Assembly: GCA_964454335.1 (NCBI GenBank)
Contig: CAYVVT010000002.1
Span: forward strand, 62,001-126,000
Reading direction: 5' to 3'
DNA: 64,000 nucleotides
Source of the DNA: CAYVVT01 sp964454335
GTDB taxonomy: Bacteria > Fidelibacterota > UBA8477 > JABMPR01
Shown here in pieces: positions 43,493-52,796 of the stretch (position 1 is the first letter of the stretch; each line of letters opens with the position of its first letter). Position numbers and translations under genes: made by a program. The notes below the pieces were generated by a model. The model saw only the letters and a list, made by a program, of their open reading frames with translations. It searched no databases and was not told where the DNA came from.

Positions 43493-44248
43493 ATGAAATT
43501 AGTTGTCTGTGTTAAGCACGTTCCCGACACAGAGGCCAAGATCGTTGTGGGGGCTGACAGCAAGGCCATCGATTCAGCCGACGTGAAATATGTCATGAAT
43601 CCCTACGATGAATTTGCGGTGGAGGAAGCCCTCAAGATCAAAGAACAGGTGGGTGAAGCGGAGATCACGGTGGTTTCACTGGGACCCGAGGATGCCCAGT
43701 CAACGATCCGTACGGCCCTGGCAATGGGCGCAGATGCCGGTGTATTGCTCAAGGCTGACAGTGCCGACCTGGCTGATGGGTATGAGATCGCCAAGGCCCT
43801 GGCTGAAGAGATCAGATCATTGGGTGCCGACATGGTGCTCACGGGGAAGATGGCTATCGATGGTTATGGACACCAGGTGGCCACCATGATGGGCGAGCTT
43901 CTGGACATGCCAGTGCTGCCTACAGCGAAGCGTTTTGAGCTGGATGGCACCACGGTAACCATCAAACGCGATATCGAAGGTGGTCGTGAAACTGTACAGG
44001 CCGACCTACCCTGTGTGATAACTGCTGAAAAGGGTTTGAACGAACCACGCTATCCCGCACTCAAGGGGATCATGCAGGCCAAGCGTAAACCCCTGGAGAT
44101 CAAAGAGGTCGCCCTCGGCTCCGGAGGTATCGAGATATTGGAAATGACCTACCCGCCGCAGAAACCTGCGGGACGTATTGTTGGTGAAGGTCCGGACGCA
44201 GCCGCAGAACTTGTTCGTCTGCTGCGTGACGAAGCTCAGGTCATCTAG
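43493..44248 (+). CDS. etfB: Electron transfer flavoprotein beta subunit
   Basis: A 251-residue ETF beta chain. It starts with KLVVCVKHVPDTE, contains the MNPYDEFAVEEAL segment, the AMP-site region LTGKMAIDGYGHQV and the recognition-loop region MQAKRKPLE. ETF accepts electrons from acyl-CoA dehydrogenases (gcdH and the copies at 33.3 and 60.8 kb). AAGGAG precedes ATG. It is followed after 9 bases by etfA. Confidence 0.97.
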   Translation: MKLVVCVKHVPDTEAKIVVGADSKAIDSADVKYVMNPYDEFAVEEALKIKEQVGEAEITVVSLGPEDAQSTIRTALAMGADAGVLLKADSADLADGYEIAKALAEEIRSLGADMVLTGKMAIDGYGHQVATMMGELLDMPVLPTAKRFELDGTTVTIKRDIEGGRETVQADLPCVITAEKGLNEPRYPALKGIMQAKRKPLEIKEVALGSGGIEILEMTYPPQKPAGRIVGEGPDAAAELVRLLRDEAQVI

Positions 44249-44257
44249 GAGGGTATC

Positions 44258-45232
44258 ATGGCTAACATTCTTGTATTTGCAGAACAGCGTAACGCAACTC
44301 TGAAATCCTATGCCACGGAGGCCGTATCAGAAGGTCGCCGTTTGGCAAGCGCAGCTTCAGGTTCATTGTCCGCCTGCTTGATCGGTGATGGTCTCAGTGC
44401 TCTGACTGAACAGGTCAAGAACCACGGCGCTGATGAGATCCTCCTGGCAGAGCATGGTGATTTTGTCAATTATGTACCTGGAGCATACGCCACAGCTCTG
44501 GCAAGCGCAGCACAGGACAGTGGTGCCGAGGTTATACTGCTAAGTTCCTCCGCCATGGGGCGTGAGCTGGCAGCACTGCTTGCGGCAAAACTTGACGCCA
44601 GCTTGCTGAGTGACATCATCGCAACCAACTGGGCAGGGGATCACCTCGAAGTCACCCGCCCGATCTATGCCGGGAAGGCCATGCTGAAAGTGGCCGCCCG
44701 TGGAAAACCTGTGATCGTGACCCTGAGGCCCAATGTCTTCGCGGCTGAAGAAGCTGCTGGTTCCGGTTCTGTGAAGAGCCTGGCAGTTACTCCCACAGAA
44801 GCTGACAAACGGGTCAGGGTGGTCGATACAGCACTGAAGGAAAGCACTCGTCCTGAACTTACGGAGGCCAGTACCATCGTTTCCGGCGGCAGGGGCATGG
44901 GCGGTCCAGAGCATTACCCGGTCATCGAAGCCCTGGCTGATACCCTGGGCGCTGCGGTAGGAGCATCGCGAGCCGCTGTGGATGCCGGTTGGCGACCACA
45001 TACGGACCAGGTAGGTCAGACGGGAAAGACGGTCTCACCAAACCTGTATATTGCCTGTGGGATCTCCGGAGCGATCCAGCATCTCGCCGGGATGAGTTCC
45101 TCGAAGGTCATCGTGGCCGTGAACAGCGATCCGGAAGCACCCATTTTCAAACTGGCTGATTACGGCATCGTCGGTGATCTATTCGAAGTGGTGCCGGCTC
45201 TGGATTCTGCTGTAAAGGATCTGTTGGCATAA
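44258..45232 (+). CDS. etfA: Electron transfer flavoprotein alpha subunit
   Basis: A 324-residue ETF alpha chain with the usual domain order. The C-terminal FAD domain carries ASRAAVDAGW, DQVGQTGKTVSP, LYIACGISGAIQH and VNSDPEAPIFKLADYGIVGD. Partner of EtfB in the same operon. AGGAGG-like site before ATG; terminator after the stop. Confidence 0.97.
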   Translation: MANILVFAEQRNATLKSYATEAVSEGRRLASAASGSLSACLIGDGLSALTEQVKNHGADEILLAEHGDFVNYVPGAYATALASAAQDSGAEVILLSSSAMGRELAALLAAKLDASLLSDIIATNWAGDHLEVTRPIYAGKAMLKVAARGKPVIVTLRPNVFAAEEAAGSGSVKSLAVTPTEADKRVRVVDTALKESTRPELTEASTIVSGGRGMGGPEHYPVIEALADTLGAAVGASRAAVDAGWRPHTDQVGQTGKTVSPNLYIACGISGAIQHLAGMSSSKVIVAVNSDPEAPIFKLADYGIVGDLFEVVPALDSAVKDLLA

Positions 45233-45256
45233 GGTCCCATTCACAACAAACAATGA

Positions 45257-45281
45257 GCAGGGTGGTTCTTCCGCCCTGTTT
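45257..45281 (+). terminator. Terminator after etfBA
   Basis: An 8-bp stem (CAGGGTGG / CCGCCCTG, one G-U pair), 5-base loop, then TTTT. It separates etfBA from the phosphatase gene that starts 14 bases later. Confidence 0.78.
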
Positions 45282-45294
45282 TACATAAGGCAGC

Positions 45295-45969
45295 ATGCGA
45301 ATCACAGCGGTACTCTTTGATCTGGACGGCACCATCGCCGATACAAGCCTGGATATCAGCGCAAATGTCAATCGAGCCCTGCAGGACCGTTCATTCAGGC
45401 ACTTGTCCCACCAGACCATCATGGGCCACGTTGGCTTTGGTGCTGAAACACTCATTCGCCGCTGTCTCATGGAACTGATGGATCCGGACACCGTCACTGA
45501 ATCACTGGTCCAGGATGTTCTCGAGGGATTCAGGCAGCATTACTTACAGAATCTTACCACAAACACCCAGCTGTATCCCCATGTGATCGAATTCCTTGAC
45601 CTGGTGGATGTACCCATGGCCGTCATCTCCAATAAACCCGAACGCTTCGTCCAGGGTGTTCTGGAAGAGCTTGGATTGCTGAAACGTTTCGAATTCGCCT
45701 GGGGAAAGGATTCCAGCATGAATCCAAAACCGGATCCCGGTGTGATTCTCGAGGCACTGGAGCGACTGGATCTTGAGCCGGGACCCCTGGTTTGGTTTAT
45801 CGGTGACAATCCAGTGGATGTGCGTGCAGCAAAGGGAGCTGGCGTTACCTCCGTGGCAATCAGCCACGGTTACTCTGAACGACAGGCACTGGAGAATGCT
45901 GGTCCTGAGATCCTGGTTGAAGGGTTCGCCGACCTCATCAGCCGTTACCGCTTACAGATTGCTGATTGA
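45295..45969 (+). CDS. gph: HAD-superfamily phosphoglycolate phosphatase-like protein
   Basis: A 224-residue HAD hydrolase with nucleophile motif FDLDGTIADTS (D9, D11), a helical cap (about 18-85), the motif-II Ser in VISNKPERF, motif-III Lys in NPKPDPG, and motif-IV GDNPVDVRAAKGAG. This pattern matches Gph/PGPase enzymes that remove 2-phosphoglycolate; other small phosphomonoesters are possible. Starts just past the etf terminator. Confidence 0.83.
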   Translation: MRITAVLFDLDGTIADTSLDISANVNRALQDRSFRHLSHQTIMGHVGFGAETLIRRCLMELMDPDTVTESLVQDVLEGFRQHYLQNLTTNTQLYPHVIEFLDLVDVPMAVISNKPERFVQGVLEELGLLKRFEFAWGKDSSMNPKPDPGVILEALERLDLEPGPLVWFIGDNPVDVRAAKGAGVTSVAISHGYSERQALENAGPEILVEGFADLISRYRLQIAD

Positions 45970-46027
45970 ATCGTTTCCAAATCGTTGTTATTTGATGTTA
46001 CCTCTGTCCTTGCAGGAGGTTCTGACA

Positions 46028-48799
46028 TTGAGATATTTTGCTTTAATGAATCAACTCATGGTTAGGATCATTTATATGTTTCGAATTCTACTGATAATCA
46101 TTTGCATCCTCCCGACTACTCTGTTTGCCATCGCACCGGCCAGAACGGATGTCACTCCCTCACCGGCAGTGCGGGAAGCAAGTATCCTCATGTCCGAGAC
46201 CTATCGTAGTGGTGGCGTTTATGACCGGATCGCCAATTTCAAGGCGGCTGCTGAACAAGGTGCACTGCGAGAGGATGTCTACATGGCCTTTCCCGTTCTC
46301 ATGGCCTATTACGCCGATTCCCAGGGCCCGGCATGGATGGTGGATGATCTCCAGGCTCAACTCTTCGATGGCCCCTGGGAAACCATCACCATGGCTGAGC
46401 ACTACGAGGAGATGTCCTACGGGCAATTCCATCTTTCCGGTACAGTGTACGGTCAATACCAGTTGTCTCAAAACCATGAGTACTATGAAGGCAGTCAGAC
46501 CCCTCCATATGACAATGGTTTTTTCGGTCCTCCCGGTGGTGTTGCCGATTTCATGCAGGAAACCCTCACCATGGCCGACCTCGAGGTAGATTTCTCACTC
46601 TTTGATAGTGACGGCCCGGATGGACTGCCAAATTCAGGTGATGATGATGGTTATGTTGACGCAGTCTTCTTCACTCATTCCGGCATCGGCGGGGAATACG
46701 GCGGTCCGGAAATATGGTCGCACCGCTGGGCTTATTCAGGACTCTGGGGAGAACCTTTCACCACAGATGACAGCGCGGCGTCCGGTGGATTCATCCAGGT
46801 GAATGACTATATCATGCAACCGGCTGAAAGTGCCAACGATGATGGCGTTATCGAGATCGGTGTGTTCTCACACGAGTTCGGTCATGCCCTGGGATTACCT
46901 GATCTTTATGATACGGACTACTCCAGTGGGGGGGTCGGGAGCTGGTGTCTCATGGCCAGCGGTTCCTATCAGACAGAGGAAACACCGGCGCACATGAACG
47001 CCTGGTGCAAGGAGATGCTGGGCTGGTTGACACCGATGATGGTGACCGAGAATACAGATCTACTTGAGATCCCCAATGTAGAATTCAATCCATTTGCCGT
47101 GAAGGTCTGGACCGATGGTGTCGTTGAGCCCCATGTCAGCGGCTACAGCCACGGTCAGGATGTGGGACAGCAGTACTATCTCATCGAGAACCGCCAGGCC
47201 CTGGGAGCAGATGTCTATCTTGACAACGAAGGTCTGTTGATCTGGCATGTGGACAATACACAATGGACCAACAGTGATGAATTCCACAGACTGGTGGACA
47301 TCCGCGGTGCAGATGATTACGTGACCATTCCGGGGAATGCGACCTCCAACGATCCCTGGCCCGGGCCCACGAACAGCGTCCGCTTTGATTATCACACAAT
47401 CCCCTCTGCTATCAATCATTCCGGGGAGAACACCGGTGTCGCCGTCTTTGACATCTTCGAAGGTGATACATCGATCTTTGCATCGTTTGAGGTGCAGGAA
47501 ACCGTACCGCATCTGTTTCTCTGGGATTACCAGATCCTGGATGATAACAATGACGGCTTCCTTTCACCTGGCGAAGACGGCGAGATCTGGCTGGAGCTGG
47601 TGAACTACGGTGTTAATGCAACCGGGGTGACCGCCACCATTGTTGCGGAGGAAGCAGCTTTCAGCTTCACAGCAGACGAATTGACATTCAACGATATTCC
47701 CTACGAAGGGACCATGATGTCCGAATCACCTTTCGAATTCACCATGGCCCAGATCTTTGAACCCGGTCCTGTGATGCTGCAAGCTGTTCTGGAGAGTGCT
47801 GAAACCGCGATGATGGATACGGTTGAATTCCAGGTTATCATCGGGGATCCACAGGTAACATTGGTGGATGATGACGGTGCAGAGAACGGTGATAATGATG
47901 TCCAGAATTACTATGTCCGGGCCCTGGCAGACCAGGGGATCGTCTTCAAGCTCTGGGACACTGCTGTCGACGGCATGCCTTCAACAGAGTGGATATTGAC
48001 CCAGCCGGACCTGATCTGGTTTTCGGGCAATAACGAAACCCCACTCACCGATACGACCATGGCAGTCCTGTCAGCATATCAGGATGCAGGTGGCCGGCTG
48101 CTGCTGTCCGGGCAGCATATGGCCGTTCCGGACCAACCACAGGCTTCATTCCTGAGAGAATATTGCGGCGCTGTTTACGATGAGACCGTCACCAACCAGG
48201 TCTATGTCTTTGGTGATCCTGAGCATGAGATGATGTCAGCTGCGGACCAGTTCATCATCGGGAACGATTATGGAGCCAACAATCAGACCAGCCCGGATGT
48301 GATCACCCGCCGGCCCTATGCCCGTTCCTTGTTCCAGTACCCCCTGCTTGACTATCGGCTTGCAGGCACGACGGTCACTCAGAATGATTACAAGACCGCT
48401 TTCCTGGCATTCGGCTTCGAGGCCATCGCACCGCTGGACGGTGAGGGCTGGGATATCCGGGCTGACCTTCTGGCCAGGATCCTTGAATGGTTCGATGGCC
48501 AGTATGTTGAAATCGATTATGACCATCTGACAATTCCTCAGGAGTTCGGGATCCTGAGTCATTATCCCAATCCCTTCAATCCAAGTATTGCTTTCAAAGT
48601 GAATGTTCCGGAAAACAGTGTAGCGGAATTGCAGATCTTCGATCTCCAGGGCAAGCAGGTCGCGGCTCTCACGGTATCTGGCTCCGGGAATACCCATTGG
48701 GCACCACGGGCCAATGTTGCCGGCGGCATCTATTTTTCCCGGCTGATATTGGATAGCGAGATACAGGGGGAATGGGTGAAACTCACCTACCTGAAGTAG
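46028..48799 (+). CDS. Secreted M6 (immune inhibitor A-like) metalloprotease with C-terminal sorting tail, copy 1
   Basis: About 923 residues. After a signal peptide (hydrophobic LLIIICILPTTLFA) comes the M6 catalytic region: DSDGPDGLPNSGDDDGYVDA, then the zinc motif HEFGHALGLPD (His codons at 46871-46885) and the following SWCLM Met-turn. A beta-rich middle leads to a C-terminal YPNPFNPS domain with IFDLQGKQVA and GGIYFSRL, the type-A sorting tail of type IX-like secretion. I place the start at TTG 46028, seven bases after AGGAGG; ATG 46076 (AGGA, eight bases) is the alternative. Confidence 0.88.
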   Translation: MRYFALMNQLMVRIIYMFRILLIIICILPTTLFAIAPARTDVTPSPAVREASILMSETYRSGGVYDRIANFKAAAEQGALREDVYMAFPVLMAYYADSQGPAWMVDDLQAQLFDGPWETITMAEHYEEMSYGQFHLSGTVYGQYQLSQNHEYYEGSQTPPYDNGFFGPPGGVADFMQETLTMADLEVDFSLFDSDGPDGLPNSGDDDGYVDAVFFTHSGIGGEYGGPEIWSHRWAYSGLWGEPFTTDDSAASGGFIQVNDYIMQPAESANDDGVIEIGVFSHEFGHALGLPDLYDTDYSSGGVGSWCLMASGSYQTEETPAHMNAWCKEMLGWLTPMMVTENTDLLEIPNVEFNPFAVKVWTDGVVEPHVSGYSHGQDVGQQYYLIENRQALGADVYLDNEGLLIWHVDNTQWTNSDEFHRLVDIRGADDYVTIPGNATSNDPWPGPTNSVRFDYHTIPSAINHSGENTGVAVFDIFEGDTSIFASFEVQETVPHLFLWDYQILDDNNDGFLSPGEDGEIWLELVNYGVNATGVTATIVAEEAAFSFTADELTFNDIPYEGTMMSESPFEFTMAQIFEPGPVMLQAVLESAETAMMDTVEFQVIIGDPQVTLVDDDGAENGDNDVQNYYVRALADQGIVFKLWDTAVDGMPSTEWILTQPDLIWFSGNNETPLTDTTMAVLSAYQDAGGRLLLSGQHMAVPDQPQASFLREYCGAVYDETVTNQVYVFGDPEHEMMSAADQFIIGNDYGANNQTSPDVITRRPYARSLFQYPLLDYRLAGTTVTQNDYKTAFLAFGFEAIAPLDGEGWDIRADLLARILEWFDGQYVEIDYDHLTIPQEFGILSHYPNPFNPSIAFKVNVPENSVAELQIFDLQGKQVAALTVSGSGNTHWAPRANVAGGIYFSRLILDSEIQGEWVKLTYLK

Positions 48800-48833
48800 T
48801 ATCTGGTAACTCTCAAGGAGTTTTCCATACTGC

Positions 48834-48862
48834 AAAGGCCCGTGTTTCAGCGGGCCTTTTTA
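48834..48862 (+). terminator. Terminator between the two M6 protease genes
   Basis: AAAGGCCCG / CGGGCCTTT, 9 bp, 8-base loop, followed by T-rich sequence. The two paralogues are therefore probably separate transcripts. Confidence 0.82.
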
Positions 48863-48953
48863 CTACTGTGAATGAAATGAGATAATTACTCATTGCTTAA
48901 ACCTTGGATCGCGCATGCCGCTGCGCATATTTGTTCAGAATTACAGGTGGCAT

Positions 48954-51692
48954 ATGAATTTTCGATCGCGTTCACAAAACCTCTCTTTCCTCATCTTCAT
49001 GACCTTGTGCAGTTCACTTCTGGCAACAACCCCGGCAAAACCAGGAGTGACACCATCTCAACGGGTAATCGAATACAGCCAGAGAATGGCCCTGAGCTAT
49101 CATTCTGGCGGTGTGGTCCGCAGAGTTCAGGACTTGCGTGCAATGCAGCAGGCAGGAACAGCCGGGCTGCGTGAAGAAGTTGAAATGGCCTTTCCCGTCA
49201 TTTCCGCCTACTACTCGGATGCGGAAGTGGATAGCGCCACCATGACCAATCTACAGATGGAGCTCTTCGATGGTCCCTGGGATACACCCACGATGGCCGA
49301 ACATTATGCAGAGATGTCATACGGCCAGTTCCATCTATCCGGCCAGGTCTACGGCTGGTATCCCCTGGCCAACGATGGCGCCTACTACGAAGGCAGCCAA
49401 TCCGAACCCTACGATAATGGATTTTTTGGTCCCCCCGGCGGTGTGGCCGATTTCCTGCAGGAATCATTGACCCTCTCGGATCCGGACATCGATTTTGCCC
49501 TGTATGACAGTGACGGACCGGATGGTATCCCCAATTCAGGCGATGATGACGGTTATGTTGATGCCACATTCTTCGTGCATTCAGGTCGTGGCGGTGAAGG
49601 CGGAGGGCCCTACATCTGGTCACATCGCTGGCGCTATTCGGCCATGTGGGGATCAGCGTTTGTCACCGATGATGCCTCGGCGAACGGTGGTTTCATCCGG
49701 GTTAATGACTACATCATGCAACCGGCGGCGAGCACCGGGGGCGGAATGATCGAGATCGGTGTGTTCTCGCATGAATTCGGGCATGCCCTGGGTCTGCCGG
49801 ACCTATATGACACTGATTACTCCTCGGACGGGATCGGGGATTGGTGTCTCATGGGCGGTGGGTCCTGGAATTCTCCCACGCACCCGGCACATCTGTCAGC
49901 CTGGTGCAAGGAGATGCTGGGCTGGGTCACACCTGTGCTGCCGGACAGCAATATCCTGGCTTTTGAGATACCCAACGTAGAAGAAAATCCTTTCGTATTG
50001 AAGCTGTGGACCCATGGCGATGTGGGTTCATTCGAGGGCCCATACAGCCACGGACAGGACGTGGGTATGGAGTATTTCCTCATCGAGAATCGCCAGCGTC
50101 TCGGAACCGACATCCACCTGACAAATATCGGGCTCATGATCTGGCACATCGACAACAGTCAGTACACCAACAGCAACGATTGGCATCGTATGGTAGAGAT
50201 CAAGGGGGCCGATGGACTCCCTGGCAACGGAGATTCCCCTGGGGATCCCTTCCCTGGATCAGAGGAAAATTATAATTTTGACTTCCAAACCATTCCATCT
50301 GCCACCGGTTGGGCCGGGACCAACACAGAAGTAGCAGTATTGAATATCTCCGGTTCAGACACCACCATGACAGCCGACGTGGAGGTACATGAATCCGTAC
50401 CTCATTTCTCCATCGTTGATTTTATTGTGCTGGACATGAGTGCAGACCAGATCCTTGAAGCAGGGGAAGCCGCTGAGGTCTGGATCGAAGTGCATAATGT
50501 CGGTGGGCCGGCCACAGAGGTGAGTGCTATCCTGACGTCCCTGTCACCTTTGGTGGAGGTCACGGACGAGACCCTGGATATCGAAGATCTGGGCTTCATG
50601 GGCTCCGCTCTGTCGAATTCCCCCTTTGAATTCATCGTCGGCGATATCGACGCACCGCATGTCGTGGGATTCAAGGTGAATGTACTTGCGGCCGAGAACA
50701 GCGTTGGTGATTCAGCTGTCTTCCATGTGGGCATCGGTCCCCCGGAAGTTGCCATTGTTGACGCAGACGGCGTTGTGGAAGGTGAATCAAATTACCTCAA
50801 CTACTATTCGGAAGCGCTGGATTCACTCATGAAGGTTTACCAGGTCTGGGATATTGCAGACCTGGGGGTTCCTGATGCGGACTGGTTGATGGCGCGTCCC
50901 AAACTGATCTGGTACAGTGGTGATGCCGATACTCCACTCGATTTCAATTCCATCGCACTGCTGGAAGATTACCTGGACAATGGCGGTAATCTGCTGCTCA
51001 GCGGCCAGCACATGAGTAATGGCGGCACCTTGCAGGAGGAGTTTCTGGCAGAATACCTTGGAGCGGAGGTCATGGAATCCTCCGTCGACCGCACCTGGGT
51101 CTATGGAAATTCTGAACATGCAGCCATGACCGATCTGAATCGCTATCTCCTGCGTGCGATGACCAGTGCTTCGAATCAGACCGATCCTGATGTCCTCCAT
51201 ACCCTGGATCACGCCGAGGTGATCTTCACGTATCCCATGTTCCATGATCAGACTGCAGGGACAAGTGTCATTACCGACTCCTATCGCAGCATTTTCATGG
51301 GCTTTGGTTTTGAAGCCCTGGCACCCATGCAGGGCGATGCCGTCCTGGCCCGTGCCCAGCTGTTGAGTCAGATCTTCGACTGGTTTGACGATCCCACTCT
51401 GGGAGTTGATCCCCACAGGCAATTACCGCCCAGGACCGCTGAGATCGGGAGGGCGTATCCCAACCCCTTCAATCCCAGTATCAGCCTGGAGATCCTGACA
51501 AATGGAAGCGGCCGGAACATGGTCATGATCCATGACATCCAAGGTCGCCAAGTGGCTGAACTGGAAGTTGCAGGGGACGGCTTGCTTGAATGGCGCCCGG
51601 ATCCGAAACTCTCCGGAGGGATCTACTTCGCCCGCCTTCAGCAGGATGGTCGTTCAGTTGGTGATTGGAAAAAGATTACCTACCTAAAGTAG
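48954..51692 (+). CDS. Secreted M6 metalloprotease with C-terminal sorting tail, copy 2
   Basis: A 912-residue paralogue of the preceding gene with the same order: signal peptide (SFLIFMTLCSSLLA), propeptide-like region, DSDGPDGIPNSGDDDGYVDA, HEFGHALGLPDLYDTDYSS, and a C-terminal AYPNPFNPSI domain ending in KITYLK. Catalytic segments are nearly identical between the copies while the beta-rich middle diverges. I chose ATG 48954 (AGGTGG close upstream) over an in-frame ATG 13 codons earlier. Both enzymes would degrade protein outside the cell or on its surface. Confidence 0.88.
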   Translation: MNFRSRSQNLSFLIFMTLCSSLLATTPAKPGVTPSQRVIEYSQRMALSYHSGGVVRRVQDLRAMQQAGTAGLREEVEMAFPVISAYYSDAEVDSATMTNLQMELFDGPWDTPTMAEHYAEMSYGQFHLSGQVYGWYPLANDGAYYEGSQSEPYDNGFFGPPGGVADFLQESLTLSDPDIDFALYDSDGPDGIPNSGDDDGYVDATFFVHSGRGGEGGGPYIWSHRWRYSAMWGSAFVTDDASANGGFIRVNDYIMQPAASTGGGMIEIGVFSHEFGHALGLPDLYDTDYSSDGIGDWCLMGGGSWNSPTHPAHLSAWCKEMLGWVTPVLPDSNILAFEIPNVEENPFVLKLWTHGDVGSFEGPYSHGQDVGMEYFLIENRQRLGTDIHLTNIGLMIWHIDNSQYTNSNDWHRMVEIKGADGLPGNGDSPGDPFPGSEENYNFDFQTIPSATGWAGTNTEVAVLNISGSDTTMTADVEVHESVPHFSIVDFIVLDMSADQILEAGEAAEVWIEVHNVGGPATEVSAILTSLSPLVEVTDETLDIEDLGFMGSALSNSPFEFIVGDIDAPHVVGFKVNVLAAENSVGDSAVFHVGIGPPEVAIVDADGVVEGESNYLNYYSEALDSLMKVYQVWDIADLGVPDADWLMARPKLIWYSGDADTPLDFNSIALLEDYLDNGGNLLLSGQHMSNGGTLQEEFLAEYLGAEVMESSVDRTWVYGNSEHAAMTDLNRYLLRAMTSASNQTDPDVLHTLDHAEVIFTYPMFHDQTAGTSVITDSYRSIFMGFGFEALAPMQGDAVLARAQLLSQIFDWFDDPTLGVDPHRQLPPRTAEIGRAYPNPFNPSISLEILTNGSGRNMVMIHDIQGRQVAELEVAGDGLLEWRPDPKLSGGIYFARLQQDGRSVGDWKKITYLK

Positions 51693-51816
51693 TTCCCGGC
51701 AACAATAGAGAATCCAATAGCTCAGGTCTTGAGGCCGGGGCTATTCATATTTAGTCTGGCAGCCGGTAACTCCTGACCTATATTTCCTGCCGTTTGACAA
51801 GCAGGAGCACGATTCA

Positions 51817-52731
51817 ATGAAACGATCCATGAACCTTCCCCTGTTGGGATCCCTCGCCATAATCTTTGCTGCTTTCCTCTGGTCTGTAGATGCCCTGATG
51901 CGACGCTATCTGTATGAATTGCCATCCATGGTGATCGTCTTCAGTGAGCATTTCCTCGGTTTCCTCGTAACCCTGCCGTGGCTCATCAAGTACTGGGACA
52001 AGGTCAAGGTTCTGGACCAGAAAACCTGGATCAGCATTTTCTGGATCGCAGTCTTCGGGGGCATTGCCGGCACCTTTTTCTACACCAAGGCACTCAGTTT
52101 CATTTACTACATCAACTTCTCCGTGGTGGTCCTCCTGCAGAAGCTGCAGCCCATATTCGCCATCGTTCTGGCCCGTATCATTCTCAAGGAACAATTGAGG
52201 GGTCGCTTTTATCTCTGGGCAGGCCTGGCCATCGTGGGAGGTTATTTTGTTACATTTCCCGGCGCCATTCCTGAGATCGTCGATGGTGGTAAGAACCTCA
52301 TCGCCGGTGCTCTGGCATTGGGCGCGGCATTTGCCTGGGGTTCCTCAACAGTCATGGGGAAATACAGTCTGCGGGACCTGGATACCAGGGTGGTCACACC
52401 GCTGCGACTGGGACTCACGGCAGCTATCAGTGGCCTCTATCTGCTTTCCACCTGGCAGCTTGGCGCCTTTGGTGATTTCAGTGGTATGCAGGTCCTAATG
52501 CTGGTGGCCATCGTTTTTTCCTCGGGCACAGTGGCGCTTTCGATCTATTATTTTGGCCTGAAACAGGTGGAGGCCAGCCGTTCAACCATTCTGGAGATGT
52601 TCTGGCCGGTCTCAGCGGTGATCATCGATTGGGTCGTATTTGACCATGCACTCACCTGGACCCAGATCGCTGGTGCGCTCATCCTCATGTTCGCCATCTA
52701 TCGCGTTACCCGCAAACACCCAGCATCCTGA
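51817..52731 (+). CDS. EamA/DMT-family transporter
   Basis: A 304-residue inner-membrane protein with ten hydrophobic helices arranged as two EamA repeats. The helix-4 style segment SFIYYINFSVVVLLQKLQPIFA and its second-half match VEASRSTILEMFWPVSAVI are typical of drug/metabolite transporters. The substrate cannot be predicted. It is followed by a strong bidirectional terminator before the opposing TonB receptor gene. Confidence 0.87.
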   Translation: MKRSMNLPLLGSLAIIFAAFLWSVDALMRRYLYELPSMVIVFSEHFLGFLVTLPWLIKYWDKVKVLDQKTWISIFWIAVFGGIAGTFFYTKALSFIYYINFSVVVLLQKLQPIFAIVLARIILKEQLRGRFYLWAGLAIVGGYFVTFPGAIPEIVDGGKNLIAGALALGAAFAWGSSTVMGKYSLRDLDTRVVTPLRLGLTAAISGLYLLSTWQLGAFGDFSGMQVLMLVAIVFSSGTVALSIYYFGLKQVEASRSTILEMFWPVSAVIIDWVVFDHALTWTQIAGALILMFAIYRVTRKHPAS

Positions 52732-52748
52732 TAAGAATTTTGGATAAA

Positions 52749-52776
52749 AAAAAGCCCTCCATTTGGAGGGCTTTTT
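52749..52776. terminator. Bidirectional terminator between EamA and TonB-receptor genes
   Basis: A perfect 12-bp stem (AAAAAGCCCTCC / GGAGGGCTTTTT) with ATTT loop, A-rich on the left and T-rich on the right, serving both converging transcripts. Confidence 0.92.
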
Positions 52777-52796
52777 GATTTAAAGCAGTACTTGCT

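Noticed and set aside
45773..46027. The long N-terminal extension of the first M6 protease, running back into the phosphatase gene
   Set aside because: It overlaps the 3' end of gph in another frame and would bury the signal peptide some 100 residues inside; a strong AGGAGG precedes TTG 46028.
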